From: Georgenia thermotolerans
GTDB lineage: Bacteria; Actinomycetota; Actinomycetes; Actinomycetales; Actinomycetaceae
Reading direction: 5' to 3'
Length of the DNA stretch: 45,677 nucleotides
NCBI RefSeq assembly: GCF_009193185.1
Contig: NZ_VUKF01000040.1
Span: forward strand, 1 to 45,677
Of the stretch, positions 27,922 to 35,840 are shown in pieces (the stretch's first letter is position 1; each line of letters begins with the position of its first letter). A model generated the notes under the pieces. That model saw nothing but the letters and a program-made list of their open reading frames with translations. It ran no database searches and was not told where the DNA came from. The position numbers and the translations under genes are program-made.

Positions 27922-27927
27922 AGGCTA
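27922..27927 (-). promoter_or_regulatory. Leaderless-type -10 box for the GNAT gene
   Basis: Minus-strand TAGCCT, six bases (GGGGCG), then GTG 27915. Confidence 0.6.
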
Positions 27928-27948
27928 GCGGCCGGTCGGGCGGCCGAG

Positions 27949-28036
27949 AGCGAGCGGGGCTGGCTCGCGTGGGGGAGCGAGCGAGATTGGCTTCCGGGGG
28001 AGCGAGCGGGCTGGCTCGCGTGGGGCAGCGAGCGAG
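27949..28036. repeat. Two ~37-bp imperfect repeats with internal stems
   Basis: Copies at 27949-27985 and 28000-28036 start 51 bp apart and differ at a few positions. Each contains GCTCGC and GCGAGC arms (27963-27982 and 28014-28033) able to form a 6-bp stem. They lie in the divergent gap between the GNAT gene and dapA. REP-like or terminator-derived; function unknown. Confidence 0.75.
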
Positions 28037-28115
28037 GCCGGCCCGGATGCGCGGGAAGCCTCGAGCAGACCACCACCATGTGGGATGACGGTCTCCCGGC
28101 GGGCCGCGCGAGCGT

Positions 28116-28121
28116 TACGGT
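28116..28121 (+). promoter_or_regulatory. Leaderless-type -10 box for dapA
   Basis: TACGGT, six bases (TCGTGC), then ATG 28128. No ribosome binding site. Confidence 0.65.
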
Positions 28122-28127
28122 TCGTGC

Positions 28128-29045
28128 ATGACCGAGCAGACCGCCCCCCGCCTCCCGTCGCGCACCTTCGGGTCCGTCTCGACGGCGATGGTCACGCCCT
28201 TCCACGCCGACGGCTCGATCGACATCGACTCGGCCATCAAGGTGGCGGTCCGCCTCGTCGACGACGGGTGCGACGCCCTCGTGCTCAACGGCACCACCGG
28301 TGAGTCGCCCACCACGCACCAGCCGGAGAAGGACGACCTCGTGCGCGCCGTCGTCGACGCGGTGGGGGACCGCGCCATGATCATCGGCGGTGCCGGGTCC
28401 AACGACACCGCGCACGCGATCCGCATCGCCCAGGGCGCCGAGCGCTCCGGGGCCCGCGGCGTGCTCGTCGTGTCCCCGTACTACAACCGGCCCTCCCAGG
28501 AGGGCGTGTACCGGCACATCAAGGCGGTCGCCGACGCCGTCGACCTGCCGGTGATCCTCTACGACATCCCCGGCCGCACCGGGGTCGCCATCGGCGACGA
28601 CACCCTCGACCGGCTCGCCGAGCACCCGCGCATCCTCGGCGTCAAGGACGCCACCGGCAACGTGCCGGCCGGCTTCGAGCGGATGGCCCGCACCGGGCTG
28701 GAGTACTACTCCGGCGACGACGGGCTGAACTTCGACTGGCTGGCGCACGGCGCCTCCGGCGTCGTCTCGGTGGTGGGGCACGTGGCGGCCGGCGCCTACG
28801 CGGAGATGGTCCGCGAGGTCGACGCCGGCGACCTGCCCGGCGCCCGGGACGTCGCCGCCCGCATGCGCCCGCTCGTCGCGGCGATCATGGGCGGCGGCCA
28901 GGGCGCCGTCATGGCCAAGGCCGCGGTCTACCTCCAGGGCCTGATCGAGAGCCCCGCCGTGCGCCTGCCGCTCGTCGAGGCGTCCCCGGCCGAGATGGCC
29001 GCGCTCGAGCAGACCCTGCGCCAGCACGCCCTCATCCCGGCCTGA
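28128..29045 (+). CDS. dapA: 4-hydroxy-tetrahydrodipicolinate synthase
   Basis: DapA condenses pyruvate with aspartate semialdehyde, the first committed step to lysine and meso-DAP. The 305-aa product has the TIM-barrel family marks NGTTGESPTTHQPEK (substrate loop), VVSPYYNRPSQEG (catalytic Tyr) and LGVKDATGN (Schiff-base lysine). YYSGDDGLNFDWLAHGASGVVSV is also typical. The length is normal. The ATG is probably the mRNA 5' end. A hairpin follows the stop, before rnj. dapA-rnj adjacency is conserved in actinobacteria. Confidence 0.98.
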   Translation: MTEQTAPRLPSRTFGSVSTAMVTPFHADGSIDIDSAIKVAVRLVDDGCDALVLNGTTGESPTTHQPEKDDLVRAVVDAVGDRAMIIGGAGSNDTAHAIRIAQGAERSGARGVLVVSPYYNRPSQEGVYRHIKAVADAVDLPVILYDIPGRTGVAIGDDTLDRLAEHPRILGVKDATGNVPAGFERMARTGLEYYSGDDGLNFDWLAHGASGVVSVVGHVAAGAYAEMVREVDAGDLPGARDVAARMRPLVAAIMGGGQGAVMAKAAVYLQGLIESPAVRLPLVEASPAEMAALEQTLRQHALIPA

Positions 29046-29060
29046 CCGGCCCCGCGGGCG

Positions 29061-29081
29061 CGCCCCGGCGGCGCCGGGGCG
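29061..29081 (+). terminator. Hairpin after dapA
   Basis: CGCCCCGGC, loop GGC, GCCGGGGCG, 15 nt after the dapA stop. A 9-bp GC stem without T-tract. Confidence 0.6.
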
Positions 29082-29092
29082 GGCCGCGACCG

Positions 29093-29114
29093 GGTGGTGA
29101 CGCTGGTCACCACC
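29093..29114. promoter_or_regulatory. Inverted repeat upstream of rnj
   Basis: GGTGGTGA, spacer CGCTGG, TCACCACC, centred about 68 nt before the rnj start. It could be an operator or an extra terminator stem after dapA. Confidence 0.45.
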
Positions 29115-29159
29115 GTGCCCGGGCGCGGGCCCCGCGGGCCCGCCCGCGTCCCGGCCTGG

Positions 29160-29165
29160 CAGGAT
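29160..29165 (+). promoter_or_regulatory. Possible -10 box for rnj
   Basis: CAGGAT, six bases (GGGCCC), then GTG 29172. It departs from TANNNT at the first base, but the spacing equals the leaderless set and no ribosome binding site is seen. Confidence 0.4.
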
Positions 29166-29171
29166 GGGCCC

Positions 29172-30860
29172 GTGAGTCACCCGCATCCTGAGCTGTCAGC
29201 ACCCGGTCCCATCCCGCAGCGCGGCCTGCGCGTCGTCCCGCTCGGCGGCCTCGGCGAGGTCGGGCGCAACATGACGGTCTTCGAGGTGAACGGCAAGCTG
29301 CTCATCGTCGACTGCGGCGTGCTCTTCCCCGAGGACAACCAGCCCGGCGTGGACCTCATCCTCCCCGACTTCGACTACATCGCGGACCGGCTGGACGACG
29401 TCGAGGCGATCGTCCTCACCCACGGCCACGAGGACCACATCGGCGGCGTGCCGTACCTGCTGCGGCTGCGGCGCGACATCCCGCTCATCGGCTCCCAGCT
29501 CACCCTCGCGTTCATCGAGGCCAAGCTCAAGGAGCACCGCATCTCCCCGGTCACCCTCGCCGTGCGGGAGGGCCAGCGCGAGCAGATCGGCCCGTTCGGC
29601 CTCGAGTTCGTCGCCGTCAACCACTCCATCCCCGACGCGCTCGCGGTGATGATCCGCACCTCGGCCGGCAACGTGCTCCACACCGGCGACTTCAAGATGG
29701 ACCAGCTGCCCCTCGACGGCCGGATCACCGACCTGCGCGCCTTCGCCCGCCTGGGCGAGGAGGGCGTGGACCTGTTCATGACGGACTCCACCAACGCCGA
29801 GGTCCCCGGCTTCACCGCCCACGAGCGCAACATCGGCCAGGTTCTCGACAACGTCTTCGGGCAGGCCGAGGGGCAGATCGTCGTGGCGAGCTTCGCCTCC
29901 CACGTCCACCGCGTCCAGCAGGTGCTCGACGCCGCCGCCCTGCACGACCGCAAGGTCGCCCTGGTGGGCCGGTCCATGGTCCGCAACATGACCATCGCGG
30001 CCGAGCTCGGCTACCTCAAGGTGCCGCCGGGCACCCTCATCGACGTCAAGAAGGTCGACGACTACCGCGCCGACGAGACCGTGCTCATGTGCACCGGCTC
30101 CCAGGGCGAGCCCATGGCGGTGCTGAGCCGGATCGCCAACCGCGACCACCCCCGCATCTCCGTGGGCCCCGGCGACACGGTGGTCTTCGCCAGCTCCCTC
30201 ATCCCGGGCAACGAGAACTCGGTCTTCCGGCTCATCAACGGCCTCATGCGGCTGGGCGCCAAGGTGGTGCACCAAGGCAACGCCAAGGTGCACGTCTCCG
30301 GCCACGCCAGCGCCGGCGAGCTGCTCTACTGCTACAACATCGTCCGGCCGAAGAACGTCATGCCGGTGCACGGCGAGATCCGCCACCTCGTGGCCAACGG
30401 CGCCCTCGCCGTCTCCACCGGGGTGCCGGCCGAGCGGGTGGTGCTGGCGGAGGACGGCGTCGTCGTCGACCTCGTCGACGGCAAGGCCCGCATCGCCGGC
30501 GCCGTGCCGTGCGGGTACGTCTACGTCGACGGCTCCTCGGTCGGCGAGATCACCGACGCCGAGCTCAAGGACCGCCGGATCCTCGGCGAGGAGGGGTTCA
30601 TCTCCATCTTCGCCGTGGTGGACACCTCCACCGGCCAGGTGCTGACCGGGCCGCACATCCAGGCCCGCGGCATGGCCGAGGACGACTCGGTCTTCGACGC
30701 GATCCTGCCCGACGTGACCAGCGCGCTCAACGAGGTGGTGGGCCGCGGCAACGCCGACACCCACCAGATGCAGCAGGCCATGCGCCGCGTGGTGGGCCGG
30801 TGGGCGGCGAAGCGGCTGCGGCGCAGCCCGATGATCATCCCCACGGTCGTCGAGGCCTAG
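29172..30860 (+). CDS. rnj: Ribonuclease J
   Basis: RNase J is a metallo-beta-lactamase/beta-CASP nuclease with 5'-3' exonuclease and endonuclease activity in mRNA turnover and rRNA maturation. The 562-aa product has LTHGHEDHIGG (zinc site, His 84 onward), HTGDFKMDQ and MTDSTNAEVPG. The beta-CASP region has VASFASHVHRVQQV and CTGSQGEPMAVLSRIA, and NAKVHVSGHAS and MPVHGE complete the site. The C-terminal ~110 residues form the RNase J tail domain. GTG 29172 is chosen from the -10 spacing and the protein start; the frame opens upstream at 29094. Confidence 0.97.
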   Translation: MSHPHPELSAPGPIPQRGLRVVPLGGLGEVGRNMTVFEVNGKLLIVDCGVLFPEDNQPGVDLILPDFDYIADRLDDVEAIVLTHGHEDHIGGVPYLLRLRRDIPLIGSQLTLAFIEAKLKEHRISPVTLAVREGQREQIGPFGLEFVAVNHSIPDALAVMIRTSAGNVLHTGDFKMDQLPLDGRITDLRAFARLGEEGVDLFMTDSTNAEVPGFTAHERNIGQVLDNVFGQAEGQIVVASFASHVHRVQQVLDAAALHDRKVALVGRSMVRNMTIAAELGYLKVPPGTLIDVKKVDDYRADETVLMCTGSQGEPMAVLSRIANRDHPRISVGPGDTVVFASSLIPGNENSVFRLINGLMRLGAKVVHQGNAKVHVSGHASAGELLYCYNIVRPKNVMPVHGEIRHLVANGALAVSTGVPAERVVLAEDGVVVDLVDGKARIAGAVPCGYVYVDGSSVGEITDAELKDRRILGEEGFISIFAVVDTSTGQVLTGPHIQARGMAEDDSVFDAILPDVTSALNEVVGRGNADTHQMQQAMRRVVGRWAAKRLRRSPMIIPTVVEA

Positions 30861-30864
30861 TGCC

Positions 30865-31191
30865 GTGACCACCTACCAGGCGCCGCCGTCCGGGCGCCTC
30901 GTCGTCCATCGCCCCCGGGGCGGGTGGCGGGACCTGCTCCGCGCCTACGTGGTGGAGGTCGACGGCGTCGAGCGCGGCAAGGTCCGCCGCGGCGAGCGCC
31001 TCGAGCTCGAGGTCCCGGCGGGGGACCGCCGCGTCCGCGCGCGCATCGACTGGACCGGCAGCCCCGAGCTGCCCGTGCGGGTGCCCGCGGGCGGCGCCGT
31101 GGAGGTCGAGGTGACGCCCGGCGGGAACGCGTTCCAGGTGCACCACGTCGCGACGGAGCAGTCCTACCTCGCGCTGCGCGAGGTCCGGTAG
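30865..31191 (+). CDS. Small beta-rich protein behind rnj
   Basis: A 108-aa product starting at GTG 30865, 4 nt after the rnj stop. It reads as alternating beta strands: LLRAYVVEVDGVERGKVRRGERLELEVPAGDRRVRARIDWTGS and further strands to the end. The pattern (an inner VDG turn, a PAGD turn, then R-RARIDW-GS) is that of a small PEGA-like beta-sandwich family seen in scattered bacteria; no name is assigned. There is no signal peptide or membrane segment. Close spacing suggests readthrough or re-initiation from rnj. Confidence 0.75.
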   Translation: MTTYQAPPSGRLVVHRPRGGWRDLLRAYVVEVDGVERGKVRRGERLELEVPAGDRRVRARIDWTGSPELPVRVPAGGAVEVEVTPGGNAFQVHHVATEQSYLALREVR

Positions 31192-31288
31192 CCCGGCTCC
31201 GCCCGACGACGGGCCGTCCCCGCCGTCGCCGCTCGGCGGCCGGCCGGCCCGCCGCACCTCGACGTCGCGGCGCCCGCCGCGGCCCCGC

Positions 31289-31321
31289 TTGACCTCGCCA
31301 CCAGCGCTCTCGCTCTAGCAT
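31289..31321 (+). promoter_or_regulatory. Promoter of the purine nucleoside unit
   Basis: TAGCAT (31316-31321) followed by six bases (GCGCGT) and GTG 31328, a leaderless layout. TTGACC at 31289-31294 resembles a -35 box, but its 21-nt spacer is longer than usual. A short stem (CGCGGC/GCCGCG, 31266-31281) lies just upstream. Confidence 0.6.
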
Positions 31322-31327
31322 GCGCGT

Positions 31328-32206
31328 GTGACGAACGACTGGCGGGCCGCGGCCGAGGCGGCCGCCGCGCAGCTGCGCGACCGGCTCGGGCTCGACGACG
31401 TGGCCGCCGGCGTGGTCCTCGGCTCCGGCTGGGGCCCGCTCACCGCGGGCTGGGGCGCGCCCGTGGCCGCGGTGCCGACGGCGCAGGTGGCGCACTTCCG
31501 CGCCCCGGTCGCCCCCGGCCACGACGGCCGCATCCTCCGCTTCGACCTGCCCGGTCCCGACGGCGAGGCGCGCCCGGTGGTCGCGCTGGCCGGCCGGACG
31601 CACCTGTACGAGGGGCACGGGCCGGGCGCCGTCGCCCACGGCGTGCGCACCCTGGCCGCCCTCGGCGCCGGCACGGTGGTGCTCACCAACGCCAACGGCT
31701 CGCTGCGCCCCGAGTGGCCGCTGGGCCGCGTCGTCGCGCTGACCGACCACCTCAACCTCACCGGCGTCTCGCCGCTCGAGGGCGCCAGCTTCGTCGACCT
31801 CACCGCCGCCTACGACCCCGACCTGCGCGCGGGACTCCTGGCCGCCGCCGCGGAGGACGGCGTCGAGCTGGCCACCGGCGTCTACGCCATGCTCGCCGGC
31901 CCGCACTACGAGACCGCCGCCGAGGCCGGCATGGTGCGGGCGCTGGGCGCCGACGTCCTCGGCATGTCCACCGTGCTGGAGGCCATCGCCGCCCGCGAGG
32001 CCGGCCTGCGGGTCCTCGCGCTGTCCACGGTGACGGCGCACGAGGCCTCCGGCGAGCAGATCGACCCCGACGAGGTCGTCGCCGTCGCGGAGGCCGCCGC
32101 GGGGCGCCTGTCGCCGGCCGTGCGCCGCGTCCTCGCCGGCCTTCCCCCCTCCCACCCCCACGTCCCGGCCCCCTCCGTCGCCGGGAGCAAGGAGACGACG
32201 TCGTGA
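31328..32206 (+). CDS. Purine nucleoside phosphorylase (trimeric PNP type)
   Basis: The enzyme splits inosine/guanosine-type nucleosides with phosphate into base and ribose-1-phosphate. The 292-aa product has VVLGSGWGPL (phosphate loop), LAGRTHLYEGHGP, LTNANGSLRPEWPLG (base site; a trimeric PNP shows NAAGG- or NANGSL-type loops here) and GPHYETAAEAGMVRALGADVLGMSTVLE. GTG 31328 follows a leaderless -10. The 3' end overlaps the NCS1 permease start as GTGA. The permease, glycohydrolase and sugar kinase following suggest import and breakdown of a nucleoside. Confidence 0.93.
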   Translation: MTNDWRAAAEAAAAQLRDRLGLDDVAAGVVLGSGWGPLTAGWGAPVAAVPTAQVAHFRAPVAPGHDGRILRFDLPGPDGEARPVVALAGRTHLYEGHGPGAVAHGVRTLAALGAGTVVLTNANGSLRPEWPLGRVVALTDHLNLTGVSPLEGASFVDLTAAYDPDLRAGLLAAAAEDGVELATGVYAMLAGPHYETAAEAGMVRALGADVLGMSTVLEAIAAREAGLRVLALSTVTAHEASGEQIDPDEVVAVAEAAAGRLSPAVRRVLAGLPPSHPHVPAPSVAGSKETTS

Positions 32207-33690
32207 CCGACCGGACGCTCAGCCAGGAGGGCCCGAGCTCGGCCTTCACCATCGAGGCCACCGGCATCGAGGTGATCGCCGACGCGGACCGCAAGGGCCG
32301 CCCCGCCTCCCTCTTCTGGCCCTGGTTCGCCGCGAACATCTCGGTGTTCGGCATCAGCTACGGCTCGTGGATCCTCGACTTCGGCATCTCCTTCGCCCAG
32401 GCGACCCTGGTCGCCGTCGTCGGCACGGTGCTGTCCTTCCTCCTCGTCGGGATCATCGCGCTCGCCGGCAAGCGCGGCTCCGCCCCGACCCTGACCCTGT
32501 CCCGGGCGGCGTTCGGCGTGCGCGGCAACCTCCTGCCCGGCGTCGTGTCGTACCTGCTGCTCGTGGGCTGGGAGATCGTGCTCGTCGCCCTCGCCACGCT
32601 CGCCACCGACACCGTCATCCAGCAGCTGGGCTGGTCCGGCGGGAACACCGCCCGGATCATCGCCTTCCTCGTGGTCATCGCGATCGTCGTCGGCGCCGGG
32701 ATCCTCGGCTTCGACATGATCATGCGGGTCCAGACGGTCCTGACGATCGTCCTGGGCGTAGTCACCCTGGGCTACATCGCCCTGACCGTCGACCAGATCG
32801 ACCTCGCCGCCCTGGGGCAGCTGCCCGCCGGGTCGTGGGAGGCGGTGCTCGGCGCGCTCATGCTCGTCATGACGGCGCTGGGGCTGGGCTGGGTCAACGC
32901 CGCGGCCGACTACTCGCGCTACCTGCCCCGGGCGGCCTCCTCCGGCGGCGTCGTCTTCTGGACGACGTTCGGCGCCTCCCTGGCGCCGGTCGTCCTCATC
33001 GTCTACGGCCTCCTGCTGGTCGGGTCCAACCCCGACCTCTCGGCGGGCATCTCCAGCGACCCGATCGGCACGCTCGCCACGCTCCTGCCCACCTGGTACC
33101 TCGTCCCGTTCGTCCTGGTGGCCGTCGGCGGGCTGGTCTCCGGTGCCGTGCTGGACATCTACTCCTCCGGCCTGACGCTCCTCGCCGTCGGCGTGCGGGT
33201 GCCGCGGTGGGTCGCCGCGGCCATCGACGGGCTGCTCATGGTGGTCGGCACGATCGTCATCGTGTGGTTCGCCGCGGACTTCTTCGGCCCCTTCCAGGGC
33301 TTCCTCATCACCCTCGGCGTCCCGATCGCGGCGTGGGCCGGCATCTTCATCGGCGACCTGCTGCTGCGCCGCCGCGACTACGACACCTTCTCCCTGTTCG
33401 ACGCCCGCGGCGTCTACGGGGCGGTGAACTGGCTCAACGTCGTCGGCATGCTCGCGCTCACCGCCATCGGCTGGGGGCTGGTGACCAACGGCGTCCAGGG
33501 GCTGACCTGGCAGGGCTACCTCTTCGGCCCGCTCGGCCTCGACGTCGACACCTGGGGCTTCTCCGGGGTCGGCGTGGCCGTCGCGCTGTTCGGCGGGCTG
33601 GTTGTCGGGCTGGCGAACGCCGGGCGCATCCGCCGCCAGGAGGCGGCCACGGTCACGGCGCCCGAGCCGGCGGTCGTGGCGGGCGAGTGA
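32203..33690 (+). CDS. NCS1-family purine/cytosine permease
   Basis: A 495-aa polytopic membrane protein with about 12 hydrophobic helices. The start region SLFWPWFAANISVFGISYGSW and the helix with LTLSRAAFGVRGNLLPG match the nucleobase:cation symporter-1 family. ALGLGWVNAAADYSRYLPR is the conserved helix 6-type segment. The imported compound is probably a purine, pyrimidine or nucleoside; specificity cannot be read. GTG 32203 overlaps the PNP stop and is preceded by AAGGAGACG. Its stop overlaps the glycohydrolase start as GTGA. Confidence 0.93.
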   Translation: MTDRTLSQEGPSSAFTIEATGIEVIADADRKGRPASLFWPWFAANISVFGISYGSWILDFGISFAQATLVAVVGTVLSFLLVGIIALAGKRGSAPTLTLSRAAFGVRGNLLPGVVSYLLLVGWEIVLVALATLATDTVIQQLGWSGGNTARIIAFLVVIAIVVGAGILGFDMIMRVQTVLTIVLGVVTLGYIALTVDQIDLAALGQLPAGSWEAVLGALMLVMTALGLGWVNAAADYSRYLPRAASSGGVVFWTTFGASLAPVVLIVYGLLLVGSNPDLSAGISSDPIGTLATLLPTWYLVPFVLVAVGGLVSGAVLDIYSSGLTLLAVGVRVPRWVAAAIDGLLMVVGTIVIVWFAADFFGPFQGFLITLGVPIAAWAGIFIGDLLLRRRDYDTFSLFDARGVYGAVNWLNVVGMLALTAIGWGLVTNGVQGLTWQGYLFGPLGLDVDTWGFSGVGVAVALFGGLVVGLANAGRIRRQEAATVTAPEPAVVAGE

Positions 33691-34748
33691 GCGCCCCGAC
33701 CACCCGCGACCGCGCCCGCGGCGCCCTGTGGGGGCTGGCCGTCGGCGACGCCCTCGGCATGCCGGCCGAGGGGCTGCCCCGCGCGCTCGTGGCCCAGCGG
33801 TACGGGCTCATCGACCGGTTCCACCCCGGGCACGCCGAGGACAACGAGATCGCCGGTGACCTGCCCGCCGGGCACGTCACCGACGACACCGACCAGGCCG
33901 TCATCGTCGGCCGTCTCCTGGTCGACGGCGCGGGCCGGGTGGACGCCACCGAGCTGGCCGAGCGGCTGCTCGCCTGGCAGGAGCGCATGCGCGCGGCGGG
34001 CGCGGCCAGCCTGCTGGGCCCGTCGACGCTGCGGGCGCTGCAGCACATCCGCACCCACGGGCCCTCGCCGACCTCGGGACGCTGGGGCGACACCAACGGC
34101 GCCGCCATGCGCATCGCCCCGGTCGGCGTCGCCACGGCGGCCCGCCCGCTGCAGGTGCTCGTCGACCGCGTCGTCGCCGTGAGCGAGCCGACCCACAACA
34201 CCCACGTGGCCCTCGCCGGCGCCGCCGCCGTGGCCGCCGCCGTCGCCGTGGCGGTGGACGGCGCCGGCCTGCCCGAGGCGCTCGACGCGGCCACCGCCGC
34301 CGCCCGGTCGGGCGCCACCCGCGGGTTCTACACCGCGGCGCCCTCGCTCGCCGGCCGGCTCGAGTGCGCCGTGCGCCTCACCCTCGAGGCCGCCGAGGCG
34401 GCGTCCGGGGCCGGTGAGGCGGAGCAGGTCGAGGCCGGCTCGCGCGTCATCGACGAGGTCGTGGGCACCTCGCTGATCACCCAGGAGTCCGTGCCCGCCG
34501 CCTTCGCCGTGCTCGCGCTGGCCGACGCCGTGCGCCCCGGCGGGGCCGCCGACCCGTGGTGGGTGTGCCGCATCGCCGCGAGCCTGGGCGGGGACTGCGA
34601 CACCATCGCGGCGATGGCCGGGGCGGTGGCCGGCGCCCTGGGCGGGCGGCAGGCCCTGCCTGCCGAGGCGGTGGACACCGTGGCACGGCGCAACCCGACC
34701 CTCGACCTGGACACCCTCGCCGAGGACCTGCTGGAGCTGCGGAGGTGA
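33687..34748 (+). CDS. ADP-ribosylglycohydrolase family protein
   Basis: A 353-aa all-helical protein of the ARH/DraG family. Metal-site motifs are present: GALWGLAVGDALGMPAEG near the N-terminus, HVTDDTDQAV (~62-72), GRWGDTNGAAMRIAPVGV, VSEPTHNTHVA, and GGDCDTIAAMAGAVAGAL (~300-317). It should hydrolyse an N- or O-glycosidic bond of ADP-ribose or a ribosylated compound. Its position between an NCS1 permease and a PfkB kinase suggests a small ribosyl substrate rather than a modified protein, but this is inference. Both ends overlap neighbours as GTGA. Confidence 0.9.
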   Translation: MSAPTTRDRARGALWGLAVGDALGMPAEGLPRALVAQRYGLIDRFHPGHAEDNEIAGDLPAGHVTDDTDQAVIVGRLLVDGAGRVDATELAERLLAWQERMRAAGAASLLGPSTLRALQHIRTHGPSPTSGRWGDTNGAAMRIAPVGVATAARPLQVLVDRVVAVSEPTHNTHVALAGAAAVAAAVAVAVDGAGLPEALDAATAAARSGATRGFYTAAPSLAGRLECAVRLTLEAAEAASGAGEAEQVEAGSRVIDEVVGTSLITQESVPAAFAVLALADAVRPGGAADPWWVCRIAASLGGDCDTIAAMAGAVAGALGGRQALPAEAVDTVARRNPTLDLDTLAEDLLELRR

Positions 34749-34807
34749 GCCCGGCGGACGAGGCGGTGAGCCCGGCGGACGAGGCGGTGGGCCCGGCGGG
34801 CGACCCG
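34745..34807 (+). repeat. 21-bp tandem repeats at the PfkB gene start
   Basis: Two identical 21-bp units (34745-34765, 34766-34786) and a degenerate third (34787-34807). Each intact unit begins GTGAGCCCGGCGGACG and encodes VSPADEA. The duplication doubles the GTG start codon, so two equivalent starts exist. Confidence 0.9.
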
Positions 34808-35776
34808 CCGGGTGCCGCGCCGGCGCCGCGGCTGGTCTCCACCGGCTCGGTCGTGGTGGACCTGCCGCTGCTGGTGCCCGGTCTGCCCGCCCGCGGCGGC
34901 GACGTGCTGGCGACGACGGCCGGCCCGGCGCCGGGCGGGGGGTTCAACGTCGTCGCCGCCGCGGCGCGGCAGGGCGCCCGGGTGGCCGTGGCCAGCCCGG
35001 TGGGCACCGGCCCGAACGGCGACCTCGTGCGCGCCGCGCTGCGTGCGGAGGGCGTGGAGGTGCTCACCGCACCGGCGCCGGGGGACACCGGCGTCGTCGT
35101 CGCCCTCGTCGAGCCCGACGGCGAGCGCACCTTCGTCACGACCATCGGCGCCGAGGGGCGGCCCCGGGCCGCGGAGCTCGGCGCCGTGGCGCCGCGCCCC
35201 GGCGACCTCGTCTACGTCTCGGGATACGACCTCGTCTACCCCGACGCCGCGCCCGTCGTGGGCCCGTGGGCGGCCGCGCTGCCCGCCGGGGTGCGGCTGC
35301 TGCTCGACCCCAGCCCGCTGGCGGGCCTGATCCCGGCCGAGGTGCTCGACCCCGTGCTGGCGCGCTGCGACGTGCTCACCGTCAACGCCCAGGAGGCGGC
35401 GCACCTGGCCGGCAGCGAACCGGGGCGGGAGGACGGCAGGACCGGTCTGTGCTCGCGCGTGCCCGCCAGGTGCGCGGTGCTCGTGCGGCTGGGCGTGGCC
35501 GGGTGCTGGGTGCGCGAGCCCGGCGGCGGGGGCAGCCTCGTGCCCTCCCGGCCCGTGCGCCCGGTGGACACCACCGGGGCCGGCGACGTGCACACCGGGG
35601 TCCTCGCCGCCGGCCTCCTCGCCGGCACGCCGCTGCTGGAGGCGGTGCGCCGCGCCAACGCCGCCGCCGCGATCGCCGTCACCCGCGTCGGGGGCGGGGC
35701 GGCGCCGACCCGCGCCGAGCTCGAGGCGGTGCTCGGGGCACGTGATGCGGGCCGCCGGCGGCGGTCGGGCACGTGA
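34745..35776 (+). CDS. PfkB/ribokinase-family carbohydrate kinase
   Basis: A 343-aa sugar or nucleoside kinase. The N-terminal core begins RLVSTGSVVVDLPLLVPGLPARGGD, with the GGGFNVVAAAARQGARV substrate loop. The C-terminal signature PVDTTGAGDVHTGVLAAGLL (~274-293) contains the catalytic Asp; the usual Ala/Phe after GAGD is Val/His here. It should phosphorylate the sugar released by the upstream enzymes. GTG 34745 overlaps the glycohydrolase stop as GTGA; the GTG at 34766 is an alternative because of the 21-bp duplication. A hairpin follows the stop. Confidence 0.88.
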   Translation: MSPADEAVSPADEAVGPAGDPPGAAPAPRLVSTGSVVVDLPLLVPGLPARGGDVLATTAGPAPGGGFNVVAAAARQGARVAVASPVGTGPNGDLVRAALRAEGVEVLTAPAPGDTGVVVALVEPDGERTFVTTIGAEGRPRAAELGAVAPRPGDLVYVSGYDLVYPDAAPVVGPWAAALPAGVRLLLDPSPLAGLIPAEVLDPVLARCDVLTVNAQEAAHLAGSEPGREDGRTGLCSRVPARCAVLVRLGVAGCWVREPGGGGSLVPSRPVRPVDTTGAGDVHTGVLAAGLLAGTPLLEAVRRANAAAAIAVTRVGGGAAPTRAELEAVLGARDAGRRRRSGT

Positions 35777-35783
35777 TGCGGGG

Positions 35784-35805
35784 CACCCGCGGCGCGGCGC
35801 GGGTG
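35784..35805 (+). terminator. Hairpin after the PfkB gene
   Basis: CACCCGCG, loop GCGCGG, CGCGGGTG, 7 nt after the stop. An 8-bp stem that separates the nucleoside unit from ftsK. Confidence 0.6.
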
Positions 35806-35825
35806 TGACCAGCCGCCCCGGACGC

Positions 35826-35831
35826 TAGGTT
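35826..35831 (+). promoter_or_regulatory. -10 box for ftsK
   Basis: TAGGTT with nine bases to ATG 35841. This predicts a leader of only 2-3 nt, near-leaderless. No ribosome binding site. Confidence 0.5.
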
Positions 35832-35840
35832 GGGCTGGTC

